Source: an uncultured Saprospiraceae bacterium (GTDB taxonomy: Bacteria > Bacteroidota > Bacteroidia > Chitinophagales > Saprospiraceae). From it: DNA of 64,000 nucleotides. The notes under the pieces were generated by a model. The model made no database searches. It was not told where the DNA came from and saw only the letters and a program-made list of their open reading frames with translations. The first letter of the stretch is position 1. Each line of letters starts with the position of its first letter. Shown piece after piece: positions 28,901 through 37,946 of the stretch. Location of the stretch: positions 1 through 64,000 of the forward strand of contig CALDTZ010000006.1 in assembly GCA_937924805.1 (NCBI GenBank), in the 5' to 3' direction. A program made the translations under genes and the position numbers.

Positions 28901-31524
28901 ATAACCCAAATTCAATAAACGTTCAAGGACAAAATGTTAATGCTACATTAACCATAAAAAACGAAAGTTGCAATGGAGATTCTGGTTCTTCTATCGTAAG
29001 ATCATTTCTTTCTACGGATTTTAATTATGATGGATCAAATGATGTTACTGTCCAAGATATTGCCATTCCTAGCTTGGGACCAAATGAATCCTATACAACC
29101 GAAATTAGTTTCAACAGTCAAAATGAAACGAATGAAGATGGTATCTTTTTTTTAGGTTACCTTATCGATTATTATGATGAAATTGAAGAAACGAATGAAA
29201 ATGACAACGACTTTATCTGGTTAGGCTCAGATTATCAAATTATCAATCCTTCTGCAAGTCCAAACTTAACGATCTATCAAGGGGATAATAATTCAATTGA
29301 AATTATCAATGGAACCATTGTCAATCATTCCATTGATATTATTAATGTAGGAGGTTCTTCTGCATCTTCATTTTCAACTACTTTTTATCTCTCACAAGAG
29401 TCCAGTGATTATGATTATGAATTATATAATCATTTTACGGCTTCTCTAAATGCCGGAGGTATAGAAACTATTGAATATTCTGTAGATGCGAATAATTTAA
29501 ACTTGAACGATGGGATTTATTTTTTAGAATGGAGAATAGATGACAATTCATCTGTTTCTGAATCAAACGAAAGCGATAATAATTGGTATTATTCTGGAGG
29601 TACAGACCAAGTCATTATTTCAAATAGTAGTTATTGCAACAGTACCACTATCTTGACTGATAAGGTCGGTGAATTTGATGATGGAAGTGGGTCTTCAAAC
29701 TATGAAAATGATGCACATTGTCTTTGGTATATCAGTCCAGAAGGCACAAATCAGACCATTACCTTTTATCTGTCAAAAATTAATTTACAAAGTGGAGATA
29801 ATATTTACGTTTATGATGGACCATCAAAAAACAGCCCAATCCTTGCAACATTCTCAGGGAGCAATTTACCATCCGCTGTAACTTCAAATAATGACCAAAT
29901 ATTAGTCGAATTTTCGAGTTCCAGTAGCTCTGTAGATCAAGGATTTGAAGCTGGGTACTTTGTTAATGATATATCCTATTGTGGGGGTTTTAATGAGCTT
30001 GTCGAAGGTTTTGGAGAAATAACAGACGGAAGTGGTTGTGCAGGATATCAACATAGTGCAGATTGTTCTTGGTTAATTAATCCTTCACAAAACAATGCAG
30101 TAGTATCGCTATCATTTAATTATTTAGCATTAGAGGAAAATATTGATTTTCTAACTATATATAAAGGTATTGATGAAAATGGCACCTTATTAGGACGCTA
30201 TTCTGGAAATCAACTTCCGGATGATTTAATGGTAAATGGTCCTGTTTTTATTTCATTTACTTCGAATGCTTATGAAAATGACGAAGGCTTTAGTCTTGTT
30301 TATTTAATTGAGGAATTGGCGCCCATCGATATAAGTGGTCAAATAAAAACGACTTCTAACTCACCCATAAACTTTGTACAAGTCCAATGTACAGATCAAG
30401 TGGATTATCTAACAAATACGTCAGGTAATTATCTTTTTGAACATTTATCAACCTTTAATAACTTTACCGTTACTCCGACAAAAACAGATGAATGGGCTGA
30501 TCATTTAGATTTACTTGACTATTGGTTATTATCATCTTATTTAGCTGGTCAATCTTCATTATCGCCTTACCAACTTATAGCTGCAGACATAAATAATTCG
30601 AAAGACATAAATCAAAATGATCTTGATTTACTTTTTGATATCATTCAAAAAAAGATTGATAATGTGCCGAATAGTCAACCTTGGCAATTTGTAAAATCAG
30701 ATTATGAATTTCCAATTCCAACCAATCCTTGGTTCGAAAATTTCCCATCATCAATAACCTATTTTGATGTTGAAACGAATAAAGAAAATCAGGACTTTTA
30801 TGGGGTAAAAGTCGGAGATTTAGCTGGCGATGCTGAAACAAAACCTTTGAATTCAAAAATAAACAATAGGAGTAAGAACACAATGTTGCTGAATTTAAAT
30901 TCAACGATTATTGAAAATGAATTAACCCTTGATTTTACAAAAGCAATAAATAAAAACATCGATGCTTTTCAATTAAGTTTAGCATTTAATAATGATCATT
31001 TAATCATTAAAAACATTTATTCTGACTTGTATACATTGACTTCATCCATTACAGGAAATACGATAAATATTCTTGCTACAAAAAAGAACAATCTAGAATT
31101 ATCACCCTATAATTCTGACTTATTTACGCTTTCCTTTGATAACTTGAATAATGAATATAATCCTCAAGATATTGAACTATTACACCAAAATTTAGAACCT
31201 ACTGCATTAGTAAATAAGAATGAATTTTGGGACCTTACGCTTGCTAAAAATGATCTTATTTATCCTTTTACCATTTTTCAAAATAATCCAAATCCATTTA
31301 TAGATTACACTAAAATACCATTCGAGTTACCTTCAAATTGTTGGGCTATTATTAGCATTTTTGATTCTAACGGCAAGAAAATCCATACTGTAAAAAATGA
31401 TTATAAAAAAGGTATGAATGACGTTACATTGAATGGTGACATTTTTACCAAAACAGGCGTTTATAGTGTTCAAATTAAGACTCCATTTGGCCTTAAACAA
31501 ATAAAAATTATTGCCATTAACTAA
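25936..31524 (+). CDS. Giant secreted subtilase with CARDB, CUB and dockerin-like parts and T9SS domain
   Basis: A 1862-residue secreted serine protease of the subtilisin (S8) fold. Signal peptide 1-19. The catalytic domain (about 150-610) has His236 in EHAANVTSIAAGG and Ser556 in SGTSQASPHVAGA. The usual Asp motif reads IGIIELGT with Glu182 in place of Asp. After it come an LGFP-like segment (about 640-690), CARDB-type domains, a pre-peptidase C-terminal-like domain (about 860-980), and two CUB domains (about 1235-1460). A dockerin-like AADINNSKDINQNDLDLL and a cohesin-like domain precede the T9SS domain at the end. It lies 6 bases from the next gene, so both are probably co-transcribed. Confidence 0.87.
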   Translation: MKKFILTINLLVFISLLSAQEESKFSYDFSKNEIQKLSSDLKSNLSTYFYFNHTNDSFEKKSEWIKSSTCQISIKNDTIFEINVLLKTTTNFEIDNHSVINWQNSYHFSLGKYIYYSVNIPITYFQILTNDPSVQKIETNKKMVRSDTESAPLINADKVWFGDMNGMDELISGEGVYIGIIELGTLRATHEAFQNGDMCRIEKLWNFEENNTVNDFTDCSSYPFSTDPNDFTNTEHAANVTSIAAGGVFNNNQTVKGIANKSDILFAKIENSNDIIKAISAMVDHVDGKPLVINISLSSFFGSRDGNTSQDSLINEIISLNDNLTVCASVANCAKKYDFLGNLNTGFPHIQKKLNLQSNTSEIIFEVKATIEKTISLDFWFDGLMTVEVSKGNASSGIMNPGDAETFEAKKFWGVKKDVISVYHDSSFTKITIQKDGGFNQFAHDDYKITYRLLGNEEQDVTIDGYQNIVNTFGSGFKNGDSYQSFSFPASAKNVLSVASFDKTPANTLSDFSSWGPYRNENLVKASIPNISAPGGNIIGAGNTNNFATATQSGTSQASPHVAGAIALLLQNFPSIDNQQMASLLLNTANSTIPGFEKAKWGKGKLDVLAAYKYLVGFQNDLNEIDSSFRQTYTQHSENNIGLPIGPIQENFDNSSHNIQSLTNGALFKNTFSEKCFWLSKSIWEEWISLGGIQSEAGLPTSSVNIIDQNITYVNFENCTIFFDQSSQETSVTCCENQADLTFIPNAATLTITDDILDMQNAIITNNGSCDAGAFDVYFVISSNTIYDTEDAVYHIESPSNLQVGSNHFINFTKNIAEITQNLPNGTYYVILVVDALNTIAESNETNNQGSWNSPTISIQESYIDCSNAEVIYCGSEINSTNEGELNNVTNYNCSTWSETGPEKIFRYNHELAGDIDISLSNMSNDLDVFLLNGCDEYKCLAADDTDLFYSNAPAGIYYIVVDGYQGNIGDFTITIDCSSTSTSNLIFDNPNSINVQGQNVNATLTIKNESCNGDSGSSIVRSFLSTDFNYDGSNDVTVQDIAIPSLGPNESYTTEISFNSQNETNEDGIFFLGYLIDYYDEIEETNENDNDFIWLGSDYQIINPSASPNLTIYQGDNNSIEIINGTIVNHSIDIINVGGSSASSFSTTFYLSQESSDYDYELYNHFTASLNAGGIETIEYSVDANNLNLNDGIYFLEWRIDDNSSVSESNESDNNWYYSGGTDQVIISNSSYCNSTTILTDKVGEFDDGSGSSNYENDAHCLWYISPEGTNQTITFYLSKINLQSGDNIYVYDGPSKNSPILATFSGSNLPSAVTSNNDQILVEFSSSSSSVDQGFEAGYFVNDISYCGGFNELVEGFGEITDGSGCAGYQHSADCSWLINPSQNNAVVSLSFNYLALEENIDFLTIYKGIDENGTLLGRYSGNQLPDDLMVNGPVFISFTSNAYENDEGFSLVYLIEELAPIDISGQIKTTSNSPINFVQVQCTDQVDYLTNTSGNYLFEHLSTFNNFTVTPTKTDEWADHLDLLDYWLLSSYLAGQSSLSPYQLIAADINNSKDINQNDLDLLFDIIQKKIDNVPNSQPWQFVKSDYEFPIPTNPWFENFPSSITYFDVETNKENQDFYGVKVGDLAGDAETKPLNSKINNRSKNTMLLNLNSTIIENELTLDFTKAINKNIDAFQLSLAFNNDHLIIKNIYSDLYTLTSSITGNTINILATKKNNLELSPYNSDLFTLSFDNLNNEYNPQDIELLHQNLEPTALVNKNEFWDLTLAKNDLIYPFTIFQNNPNPFIDYTKIPFELPSNCWAIISIFDSNGKKIHTVKNDYKKGMNDVTLNGDIFTKTGVYSVQIKTPFGLKQIKIIAIN

Positions 31525-31530
31525 AGTGAA

Positions 31531-33174
31531 ATGATCAAACAATACATTACCCATTTTTGTTTATTGATACTATCTACTGTTGTTTATAGCCAAACGCCTT
31601 CCTTCTATTTTGAAATAAATGAAGATGAAATGCAGCTTACATTTGATGTGAAAGTAAATCAATTTGAAGATATAGCAGGAATGCAATTTAGTATCCTTTG
31701 GGATACAAATGTGCTTTCTTACAATTCTATTGACTACAAACTGTCTCAAATAATTGAAAGCGATTTTAATTTCAGTTTTTTAGAGGATGGGGCTATTACA
31801 TTGCTTTGGATTGATGAAACGTTTCAAAGCATTTCTCTTCAAGATAGTACAACGCTTTTTTCTCTTCAATTTGGTATGGATTGCCAATCAAAAGAAAACA
31901 CATCTGCAATTGTTTTTTCGGATGCTCCACTTGAGATTAATATAATTAAACTAGTAGACTTTACACCTCAAGTCATAGAAGCGAATTTCGATTTATACAT
32001 GTTTAACACAAATGGTTCAATAACATTAAATGCCAACCTTAATCATATAAATTGTGCCGGAGATGACTCAGGTTCTATTATTTTAGACCCTAATGGTAGC
32101 GAACCCTTTCTTTATGAATGGTCAAATGGTGCGACTACAAAGGATTTGTATAATCTATATGCTGGAGAATATTATGTAACCGTTATCGATGCCAATAACT
32201 GTTCTACTCTTGATTCATTTTATTTAAATGAATCTGAAACTTTAATCGTTGAATGCGACGTAGTGAAACCACTTTGTGGTCAAAACAATGGAGAAATAGC
32301 GCTAAGTATCGGAGGAGGTAATCCCCCCTATTACTTTATTTGGAATAATGGTTCAACCGAAAAGGATTTAACAGAATTAAGTGGTGGAACCTATAACGTT
32401 ACCATATCTGATACTTTCGATTGCCAAATAACTAAAGAAATTCTTTTAGAATCTAGTGAACAAACTTGGTCAATAATTGACGTCTTCAAGCAAGATGTTC
32501 GTTGCTTTGGTGATAATAATGGATACATTGATGTTTCTATTTCAAATGCACCCATACTTGATTATGATTGGAATAATGGTCTTACCTCTAAAGATTTATT
32601 CAACTTAGGTCCCGGTTTATATCAATGTACTGTTTCGGATTTAAATGGATGTCAAGAAATGATTGGACCTTTCGAAATTTTTGAACCAAACCAAATGGAA
32701 ATAATTGACATTAGTGTTAGTGATGAATTTCAAAACTTAAGCAACGGTAGTATTATAGTAGACATTATCGGTGGAATTCCACCACTCAATTATAATTGGA
32801 GTAATGGGTCATCAACATCAGGAATCAATAATTTAGTAGCAGGAGATTATTTTTGCACCATTACCGATCAAAACAACTGTGAACTCATTACAGGACCATT
32901 TACTGTTGGTAATATTTCAAATTCTCAGCATCTAGAAAAAGAGGTTATCGAATGTTTTCCAAATCCCTTTAATGAGCTTATATTTTTGCGATTGGACAAT
33001 ATCGAAAATAAGACCGTTAAGGTTTATTCTCCAATCGGGAATTGTATACTAAATGATTCCATAATTCACCGTTTTGTTTCATTGGATACAAAATCATGGA
33101 ATCAAGGAATCTATTATTTGTTTATTTATGATGAAAATGTTTTGATTAAAACCTTTTCTATTCATAAGATTTAA
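31531..33174 (+). CDS. Secreted cohesin-like / SprB-repeat protein with T9SS sorting domain
   Basis: A 547-residue secreted protein. Signal peptide to about residue 21. Residues 25-160 look like a cohesin-type fold (GMQFSILWDTNVLSYNSI, GAITLLWID). Four SprB-like repeats follow (about 175-465), each with a W(S/N)NG core such as YEWSNGATTKDLYNLYAGEY. The C terminus (CFPNPFNELIFLRLDN to TFSIHKI) is a T9SS sorting domain. It follows the subtilase gene by 6 bases. That neighbour has a dockerin-like segment, so the two may form a surface complex; this is an inference from fold resemblance. Confidence 0.8.
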   Translation: MIKQYITHFCLLILSTVVYSQTPSFYFEINEDEMQLTFDVKVNQFEDIAGMQFSILWDTNVLSYNSIDYKLSQIIESDFNFSFLEDGAITLLWIDETFQSISLQDSTTLFSLQFGMDCQSKENTSAIVFSDAPLEINIIKLVDFTPQVIEANFDLYMFNTNGSITLNANLNHINCAGDDSGSIILDPNGSEPFLYEWSNGATTKDLYNLYAGEYYVTVIDANNCSTLDSFYLNESETLIVECDVVKPLCGQNNGEIALSIGGGNPPYYFIWNNGSTEKDLTELSGGTYNVTISDTFDCQITKEILLESSEQTWSIIDVFKQDVRCFGDNNGYIDVSISNAPILDYDWNNGLTSKDLFNLGPGLYQCTVSDLNGCQEMIGPFEIFEPNQMEIIDISVSDEFQNLSNGSIIVDIIGGIPPLNYNWSNGSSTSGINNLVAGDYFCTITDQNNCELITGPFTVGNISNSQHLEKEVIECFPNPFNELIFLRLDNIENKTVKVYSPIGNCILNDSIIHRFVSLDTKSWNQGIYYLFIYDENVLIKTFSIHKI

Positions 33175-33234
33175 CGTTCAATTCTTTTTGTATAGCTCTA
33201 TAAAAAGGATGTAGGCTCATCTCTTTTGTAACAC

Positions 33235-33636
33235 TTATTTCGTTTTTAGCATTCGTATTTCAATGGCTCCATTTGAGCCATCTCGACCATACCTTGTGAA
33301 AGATTCACTGGCACGTATTATGCGTATAGATTTAATTTTAGTTACATCCATCATTTGAGCAGCTCTTGGCAAAGAATGACCAATCGGTTGGCCATCCAAA
33401 ATAAATAATGGGTTTGTTTCTTTTGTTAATGTGCTACTGTAACCACCGATCATAACCGATCCATTTGAATCATTACCCCGAACAGTAACTCCACTTTCTT
33501 TTCGTAATTCTCCACTCAATGAATTACTTCTAACCATCTCTTTTTTATCTGTAGTTTGATTTATTTTGCTAGAGCTGCCACAGGAAATAGCACACATAGA
33601 AAAAATGACGCAAGTGAATACTATTTTAATTTTCAT
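33235..33636 (-). CDS. Lipoprotein with a TonB-receptor plug-like domain
   Basis: A 133-residue predicted lipoprotein. The signal ends at a lipobox (CAISCGSSS, Cys at 19). Residues about 70-130 match the plug domain of TonB-dependent receptors: PLFILDGQPIGH, IKSIRIIRASES, then YGRDGSNGAIEIR. There is no barrel, so this is a stand-alone plug-like protein, a type seen in Bacteroidota with unknown function. It is transcribed alone, convergent with the SprB-repeat gene. Confidence 0.78.
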   Translation of the reverse strand: MKIKIVFTCVIFSMCAISCGSSSKINQTTDKKEMVRSNSLSGELRKESGVTVRGNDSNGSVMIGGYSSTLTKETNPLFILDGQPIGHSLPRAAQMMDVTKIKSIRIIRASESFTRYGRDGSNGAIEIRMLKTK

Positions 33637-33802
33637 CCTTTTCAGTTATTTAGCGAAGACAACATTCAATGTAAAGATAAGTCGAACCAGATAAACCTTT
33701 TTTAAATTTTAGTTATTCGTAAACTAAAATATAATTTCCAAGCAATGTATGGTTGCGAATGGTATTTTTAGGTTGTAATTTTATCATCCGTAACAAATCA
33801 AT

Positions 33803-34732
33803 ATGAAGACTAAAGTTGCCATTATTGGATCAGGGAATATTGGAACAGATTTAATGATTAAGATCATTCGACTATCTCCTTCTTTGGAGATGTCTGTGTT
33901 TGTAGGTATCGATCCTGCTTCCGATGGATTAGCAAGAGCCAAAAGAATGGGAATCAAAACTTGTCATACTGGAATTGATGGTCTTATCAAAATGGAAGAA
34001 TGGAAGGATATTAAAATTATTTTTGATGCGACATCTGCCAAAGCACATGTATACAATTGGGGTAAAATCAAAAACTTTAAAGACAAGCGTATGGTAGATC
34101 TAACTCCTGCAGCAATTGGTCCATATTTAGTACCTCCTGTAAATTTCCTAGACAATATGGATATACCAAATGTAAATATGGTAACATGTGGTGGTCAAGC
34201 TACCATTCCTATTGTTGCCGCAGTAAATCGTGTGACTAAGGTTCATTATGGAGAAATCGTAGCTTCTATAGCCAGTAAATCAGCGGGACCAGGAACGAGA
34301 GCAAATATTGACGAATTTACAGAAACAACATCAGAAGCAATTGAAAAAGTAGGCGGTGCAAGCAAAGGAAAAGCGATTATCGTATTAAATCCCGCCGAAC
34401 CGCCGCTCGTTATGAGAGATACGGTTTTTACACTATCAGCACCGGCAGATCGAGAAGAAATTAAAAAAAGCATTCATGAAATGGTTGTAGAGGTACAAAA
34501 ATATGTACCTGGCTATCAATTACATCAAGAAGTTCAATTTGATGATATTCCAGAATCTGAAGCTGTATTTATTGAAGGATTAGGCATGAAACATGGGTTA
34601 AAAACAACAGTACTCTTAAAAGTAGTTGGTGCTGGACATTATCTGCCTGAATATGCAGGTAATTTAGATATTATGACAAGTGCCGCAAGAGCAACGGCCG
34701 AAAGAATGATTGCTAAAAACTCATCAAAATAA
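33803..34732 (+). CDS. mhpF: Acetaldehyde dehydrogenase (acetylating)
   Basis: A 309-residue enzyme that turns acetaldehyde (or propanal), CoA and NAD into acetyl-CoA (propanoyl-CoA). The N-terminal Rossmann motif is [12 protein letters not shown] (residues 6-17). The catalytic Cys129 sits in [12 protein letters not shown]. Later segments [20 protein letters not shown] and the C-terminal [13 protein letters not shown] fit the MhpF/DmpF/BphJ family over full length. It comes 90 bases before the 4-hydroxy-2-oxovalerate aldolase gene; the two products normally form a channelled complex. This is the last step of meta-cleavage of aromatic rings. Confidence 0.95.
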   Translation: MKTKVAIIGSGNIGTDLMIKIIRLSPSLEMSVFVGIDPASDGLARAKRMGIKTCHTGIDGLIKMEEWKDIKIIFDATSAKAHVYNWGKIKNFKDKRMVDLTPAAIGPYLVPPVNFLDNMDIPNVNMVTCGGQATIPIVAAVNRVTKVHYGEIVASIASKSAGPGTRANIDEFTETTSEAIEKVGGASKGKAIIVLNPAEPPLVMRDTVFTLSAPADREEIKKSIHEMVVEVQKYVPGYQLHQEVQFDDIPESEAVFIEGLGMKHGLKTTVLLKVVGAGHYLPEYAGNLDIMTSAARATAERMIAKNSSK

Positions 34733-34822
34733 GCAATTGTCATTTTTATGTCAATCAATACACGAATGAATACACAAATACTTATTAGAGAAGATAAATA
34801 ATCGTCCCATATTCCTTAGTCT

Positions 34823-35836
34823 ATGAACCACAATATATACATACAAGATGTAACTCTCAGAGATGGAATGCATGCCATCAGACACCAATATTCTAAAGCA
34901 AAAATCAAAGAAATTGCTGTTGCTTTAGACAATGCTGGTGTAGATGCTATAGAAATATCACACGGTGACGGATTAGCCGGTGGAAGTTTTAATTATGGTT
35001 TTGGGGCACATACAGATTGGGATTGGTTAGAAGGTATAAAAGAAGTATTAACTCATGCAAAGCTTACTACCTTAATTCTGCCAGGAATAGCAACGATACA
35101 TGATTTAAAAAGAGCCCATGAATTAGGTGTTGAATCGGTTAGAATAGCGACTCATTGTACGGAAGCTGATATATCCCCACAACACATTGAAGCTGCAAAA
35201 AAACTAGGAATGGATGTTGGTGGTTTCCTGATGATGGCACATATGAATGAGCCTACCAAGTTAGCAAAACAAGCCAAAATTATGGAAGATGCTGGTGCGG
35301 ATTGTGTATATGTTACAGACTCAGCAGGTGCCTTATTAATGGATGATGTTGCCGATCGAATTAAGGCTTTTAAAGACCATTTAAAACCATCAACTGAAAT
35401 TGGTATCCACTGTCACCATAATCTTTCATTAGGTGTCGCAAATACTGTTGTAGCACTTCAACATGGTGCCAATAGACTCGATGCTTCATTGGCTGGAATG
35501 GGTGCTGGAGCTGGTAATGCGCCTTTGGAAGTCCTTATAGCTGTCCTAAATAAAATGGGTGTTAACCACAATTCGGATGTATACAAATTAATGGATGCCG
35601 CTGATGATATCATTCGCCCGCTACAAGAGCGTCCTGTAAGAGTAGATCGAGAAACATTATCCCTAGGATATGCTGGTGTATATTCTAGTTTTTTACTCCA
35701 TTCCGAAAGAGCTGCAAAAAAATATGGCCTTGATACACGAGCGATTTTAGAAGAATTAGGAAAAAGAAATATGGTAGGTGGTCAAGAAGATATGATCGTT
35801 GATGTAGCTCTTGACATGCTTTCAAAAAATTCATAA
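34823..35836 (+). CDS. mhpE: 4-hydroxy-2-oxovalerate aldolase
   Basis: A 337-residue metal-dependent aldolase that splits 4-hydroxy-2-oxopentanoate into pyruvate and acetaldehyde. The opening [20 protein letters not shown] carries the metal-binding Asp and the catalytic Arg/His of the HMG-CoA-lyase-like TIM barrel. [15 protein letters not shown] near 198-212 gives the two metal-binding His. [16 protein letters not shown] is typical of the DmpG/MhpE group. Paired with acetaldehyde dehydrogenase directly upstream. No hydratase or ring-cleaving dioxygenase lies nearby, so the source of substrate is elsewhere in the genome. Confidence 0.95.
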   Translation: MNHNIYIQDVTLRDGMHAIRHQYSKAKIKEIAVALDNAGVDAIEISHGDGLAGGSFNYGFGAHTDWDWLEGIKEVLTHAKLTTLILPGIATIHDLKRAHELGVESVRIATHCTEADISPQHIEAAKKLGMDVGGFLMMAHMNEPTKLAKQAKIMEDAGADCVYVTDSAGALLMDDVADRIKAFKDHLKPSTEIGIHCHHNLSLGVANTVVALQHGANRLDASLAGMGAGAGNAPLEVLIAVLNKMGVNHNSDVYKLMDAADDIIRPLQERPVRVDRETLSLGYAGVYSSFLLHSERAAKKYGLDTRAILEELGKRNMVGGQEDMIVDVALDMLSKNS

Positions 35837-35849
35837 TATAGCTTAATAT

Positions 35850-36386
35850 ATGAAAAACAGTGTGTTTATTGCAACAAGTCTGGATGGTTTTATTGCCGAT
35901 ATTAATGGAGGAATTGGTTGGCTTGATTCAATTCCAGAAATAAATAAAATTGACACAGGATATACTGCTTTTACAAGCCACATCGATGCCTTAGTAATGG
36001 GCAGAAAGACATTTGAAACGGTGCTATCTTTTGGAATAGAATGGCCTTATAAAATGCCGGTTTTTGTTTTGAGTTCAACACTTAAAAAAGTACCTTCTGA
36101 ATTAAAACAAAAAGTTTTTGTCATAAATGGAAACCTTATTCAAATTTTAGACCAAATACACCAACAAGGATTTCATCAATTATATATTGATGGAGGTACT
36201 TTGATTCAAAATTTTATTAGAGAAGATCTTATCGATGAGATTACAATTACCATCATCCCAATCCTACTTGGTGCAGGTATTCCTTTGTTTGGTAGCCATT
36301 CAAAATCATTGGCTTTTGAATGTGTAAAAACAACCCTATTTATTGACAAGATTGTTCAAAATAAATTTGTTCGAGTTCGATCGTAA
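35850..36386 (+). CDS. Dihydrofolate reductase-like (RibD C-terminal type) protein
   Basis: A 178-residue cytoplasmic reductase-fold protein. MKNSVFIATSLDGFIADINGGIGWL, ALVMGRKTFETVLSF and QLYIDGGTLIQNFIREDLIDEITITIIPILLGAG are the standard landmarks of the RibD C-terminal/DHFR-like family. It probably uses NADPH; the substrate is unknown. It starts 13 bases after the aldolase gene and is likely in the same operon. It is the last chromosomal gene before the left border of the integrated island. Confidence 0.88.
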   Translation: MKNSVFIATSLDGFIADINGGIGWLDSIPEINKIDTGYTAFTSHIDALVMGRKTFETVLSFGIEWPYKMPVFVLSSTLKKVPSELKQKVFVINGNLIQILDQIHQQGFHQLYIDGGTLIQNFIREDLIDEITITIIPILLGAGIPLFGSHSKSLAFECVKTTLFIDKIVQNKFVRVRS

Positions 36387-36476
36387 ATTGGATTAACCTC
36401 TTTTTATCTATTTAAACTAAAGCAAACTTTTTTCTCAAAAAGGATACAATTTGCTTTTAGTCTAATTACTTAAACC

Positions 36477-36507
36477 AAAAAAACATCTCACTAAGAATAA
36501 TGAGATG
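36477..36507 (-). terminator. Original terminator of the tRNA-Gln transcript, now left of the island
   Basis: Read on the minus strand: stem CATCTCA / TGAGATG (36484-36507) followed by a run of seven T. It lies 14 bases beyond the left attachment repeat, where the chromosome downstream of the tRNA would be before integration. It is now 21.5 kb away from the intact tRNA. Confidence 0.75.
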
Positions 36508-36520
36508 CCTTTAACTATTT

Positions 36521-36536
36521 GTTGACCTACTAGGAC
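36521..36536. repeat. Left attachment repeat (attL core), tRNA-Gln 3' fragment
   Basis: The 16 bases GTTGACCTACTAGGAC are identical to 58007-58022, the 3' end of tRNA-Gln (acceptor and part of the T-stem). The next bases also match in part (AAGAAC here, TCGAAC at the tRNA). It marks the left border of an integrated element. Confidence 0.9.
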
Positions 36537-36650
36537 AAGAACTCATGATCCAACTCGATCTAACTCGACCATATTGTCAACAAAATAGGGGTTTTTTAAT
36601 CACATTCACTTCTTTTAACCTCTACTTAGGTCAAATTATACCATAAATAT

Positions 36651-36675
36651 CGACAACAAAACCGACAACGTGCTA
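36651..36675. repeat. Subterminal repeat, left end (possible integrase arm site)
   Basis: CGACAACAAAACCGACAAC followed by GTGCTA. It closely matches 57930-57955 near the other end (CGACAACAATATCGGCAAC, then AAACGCTA). Two direct CGACAAC units lie 12 bases apart, and an inverted TTGTTGTCG follows at 36687-36695. The arrangement suggests integrase arm-type binding sites. Confidence 0.6.
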
Positions 36676-36681
36676 TATTTG
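36674..36681 (+). promoter_or_regulatory. Probable -7 element of the integrase gene
   Basis: TATATTTG fits TAnnTTTG and overlaps the left subterminal repeat, so integrase binding could repress its own gene. The start near 36688 would give a leader of about 20 bases before the ATG at 36708. Confidence 0.5.
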
Positions 36682-36707
36682 TAACTTTGTTGTCGATTAA
36701 TGTTAAT

Positions 36708-37946
36708 ATGGCTAGTGTAAGATATAATCTAAGAAAGAACAAGAGTAAAGACCCTCATATCATGTTGGTATATCGCCTAGAAAGTGATACTAAGAAGCTT
36801 GTATTTGGTACTGATCTCCATGTACCTGAACAGTATTGGAATCCTAAGAAGATGAGAGTAAAGGAAACAGTTGATTTTATCGAGCATCGAGATTACAATG
36901 CAATTTTGGATAGGTGGGAGTCTAGTGTAATGATCGTTCGTAATAGATTTAAGTTAGCAGGTAAAAGACCTACCCTAAATGAGTTTAGGACAGAGGTTAA
37001 AAAGGAGTTCTTGGGAGGAACACAGATTTCCACCGCACCAGACATATTTAGTTATTTCGATGAGTTCATTGAGAATAAACGATTAGCCAATCGAAAGTCA
37101 TCTACAATTATACAGTACAATAACGCTAGGAATCTTTTAAGTGAGTTTGTAACGAAAAAAGAGCATGGTCGAAGGATAGAGTTTAATGACATGACAAAGA
37201 ACTTCATATTGAGGTTTATAGCCTACTGCGAGGCAGATAAAGACCATGAAGCCAATACCATCAACAAAACCATGAAACGTATAAGGGCTGTAATGAATGA
37301 GGCTACTAAACGAGGAATTAATACACTATTGGACTTTAGAGATGAAGATTGTAACCGAGCCTATGTCAAGCAACCTAAAGTTTGCATATTTCAACATGAA
37401 TTTGACCAAATCATGGCTCTCGATCTTGAACCGTTTGGTAGGTTGGATAAGGTCAGAGACATATTTATAACTGGTTATTATACTGCTCTCAGATACATAG
37501 ACCTTAAATCACTTTCAGAAAAACATATTACAACGGAGCATGAAAGAGATGTTATCAAAATAAAGGCTGAAAAAACAGAGGGCTTTGTAACTATACCATT
37601 AAAACCGATTGTAAAAGAGGTAATGAGTAAGCATGGTGGCAAGTTGCCTATTATCTCCGAACAAAAATTTAGAGACTATATAAAAGAACTTTGTCAAAAA
37701 GCAGGTTTAACTACTAAAGTTTCAAGAGTAAAAAAAGGCAATCAGGAAATAACCGAGAAATGGAAATTAATAGGGTCACATACAATGAGAAGAAGTTTTG
37801 CAACCAACGCCATTCTAAACGGCATTAACCCTGAATTTGTCAGAAGGATAACTGGACATTCTACTCTAAAGCAACTCTATGAATACGTTTGTATTGATAG
37901 TAAAGAGTACCTTGATTTTGCAACAGAAAATGAGTTTTTTAAGTAA
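36708..37946 (+). CDS. Tyrosine recombinase / integrase
   Basis: A 412-residue site-specific recombinase of the Bacteroidota phage/transposon integrase type. An arm-binding domain (about 1-95, with VFGTDLHVPEQYWNPKK) is followed by a SAM-like core-binding domain (about 110-210) and the catalytic domain. Catalytic residues are Arg262 in TALRYIDL, Lys289 in KAEKTEG, His358 and Arg361 in SHTMRRSF, His384 in TGHSTLKQ, and Tyr393. All are present, so it should be active. The ATG at 36708 is preferred over a TTG at 36687. It is the first gene inside the left border and presumably inserts the island into tRNA-Gln. Confidence 0.95.
   Translation: MASVRYNLRKNKSKDPHIMLVYRLESDTKKLVFGTDLHVPEQYWNPKKMRVKETVDFIEHRDYNAILDRWESSVMIVRNRFKLAGKRPTLNEFRTEVKKEFLGGTQISTAPDIFSYFDEFIENKRLANRKSSTIIQYNNARNLLSEFVTKKEHGRRIEFNDMTKNFILRFIAYCEADKDHEANTINKTMKRIRAVMNEATKRGINTLLDFRDEDCNRAYVKQPKVCIFQHEFDQIMALDLEPFGRLDKVRDIFITGYYTALRYIDLKSLSEKHITTEHERDVIKIKAEKTEGFVTIPLKPIVKEVMSKHGGKLPIISEQKFRDYIKELCQKAGLTTKVSRVKKGNQEITEKWKLIGSHTMRRSFATNAILNGINPEFVRRITGHSTLKQLYEYVCIDSKEYLDFATENEFFK

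Noticed and set aside
36416..36461. Stem ACTAAAGCAAA / TTTGCTTTTAGT after the DHFR-like gene
   Set aside because: The loop is long and there is no T-run; it may be a weak terminator but is not reported as one.
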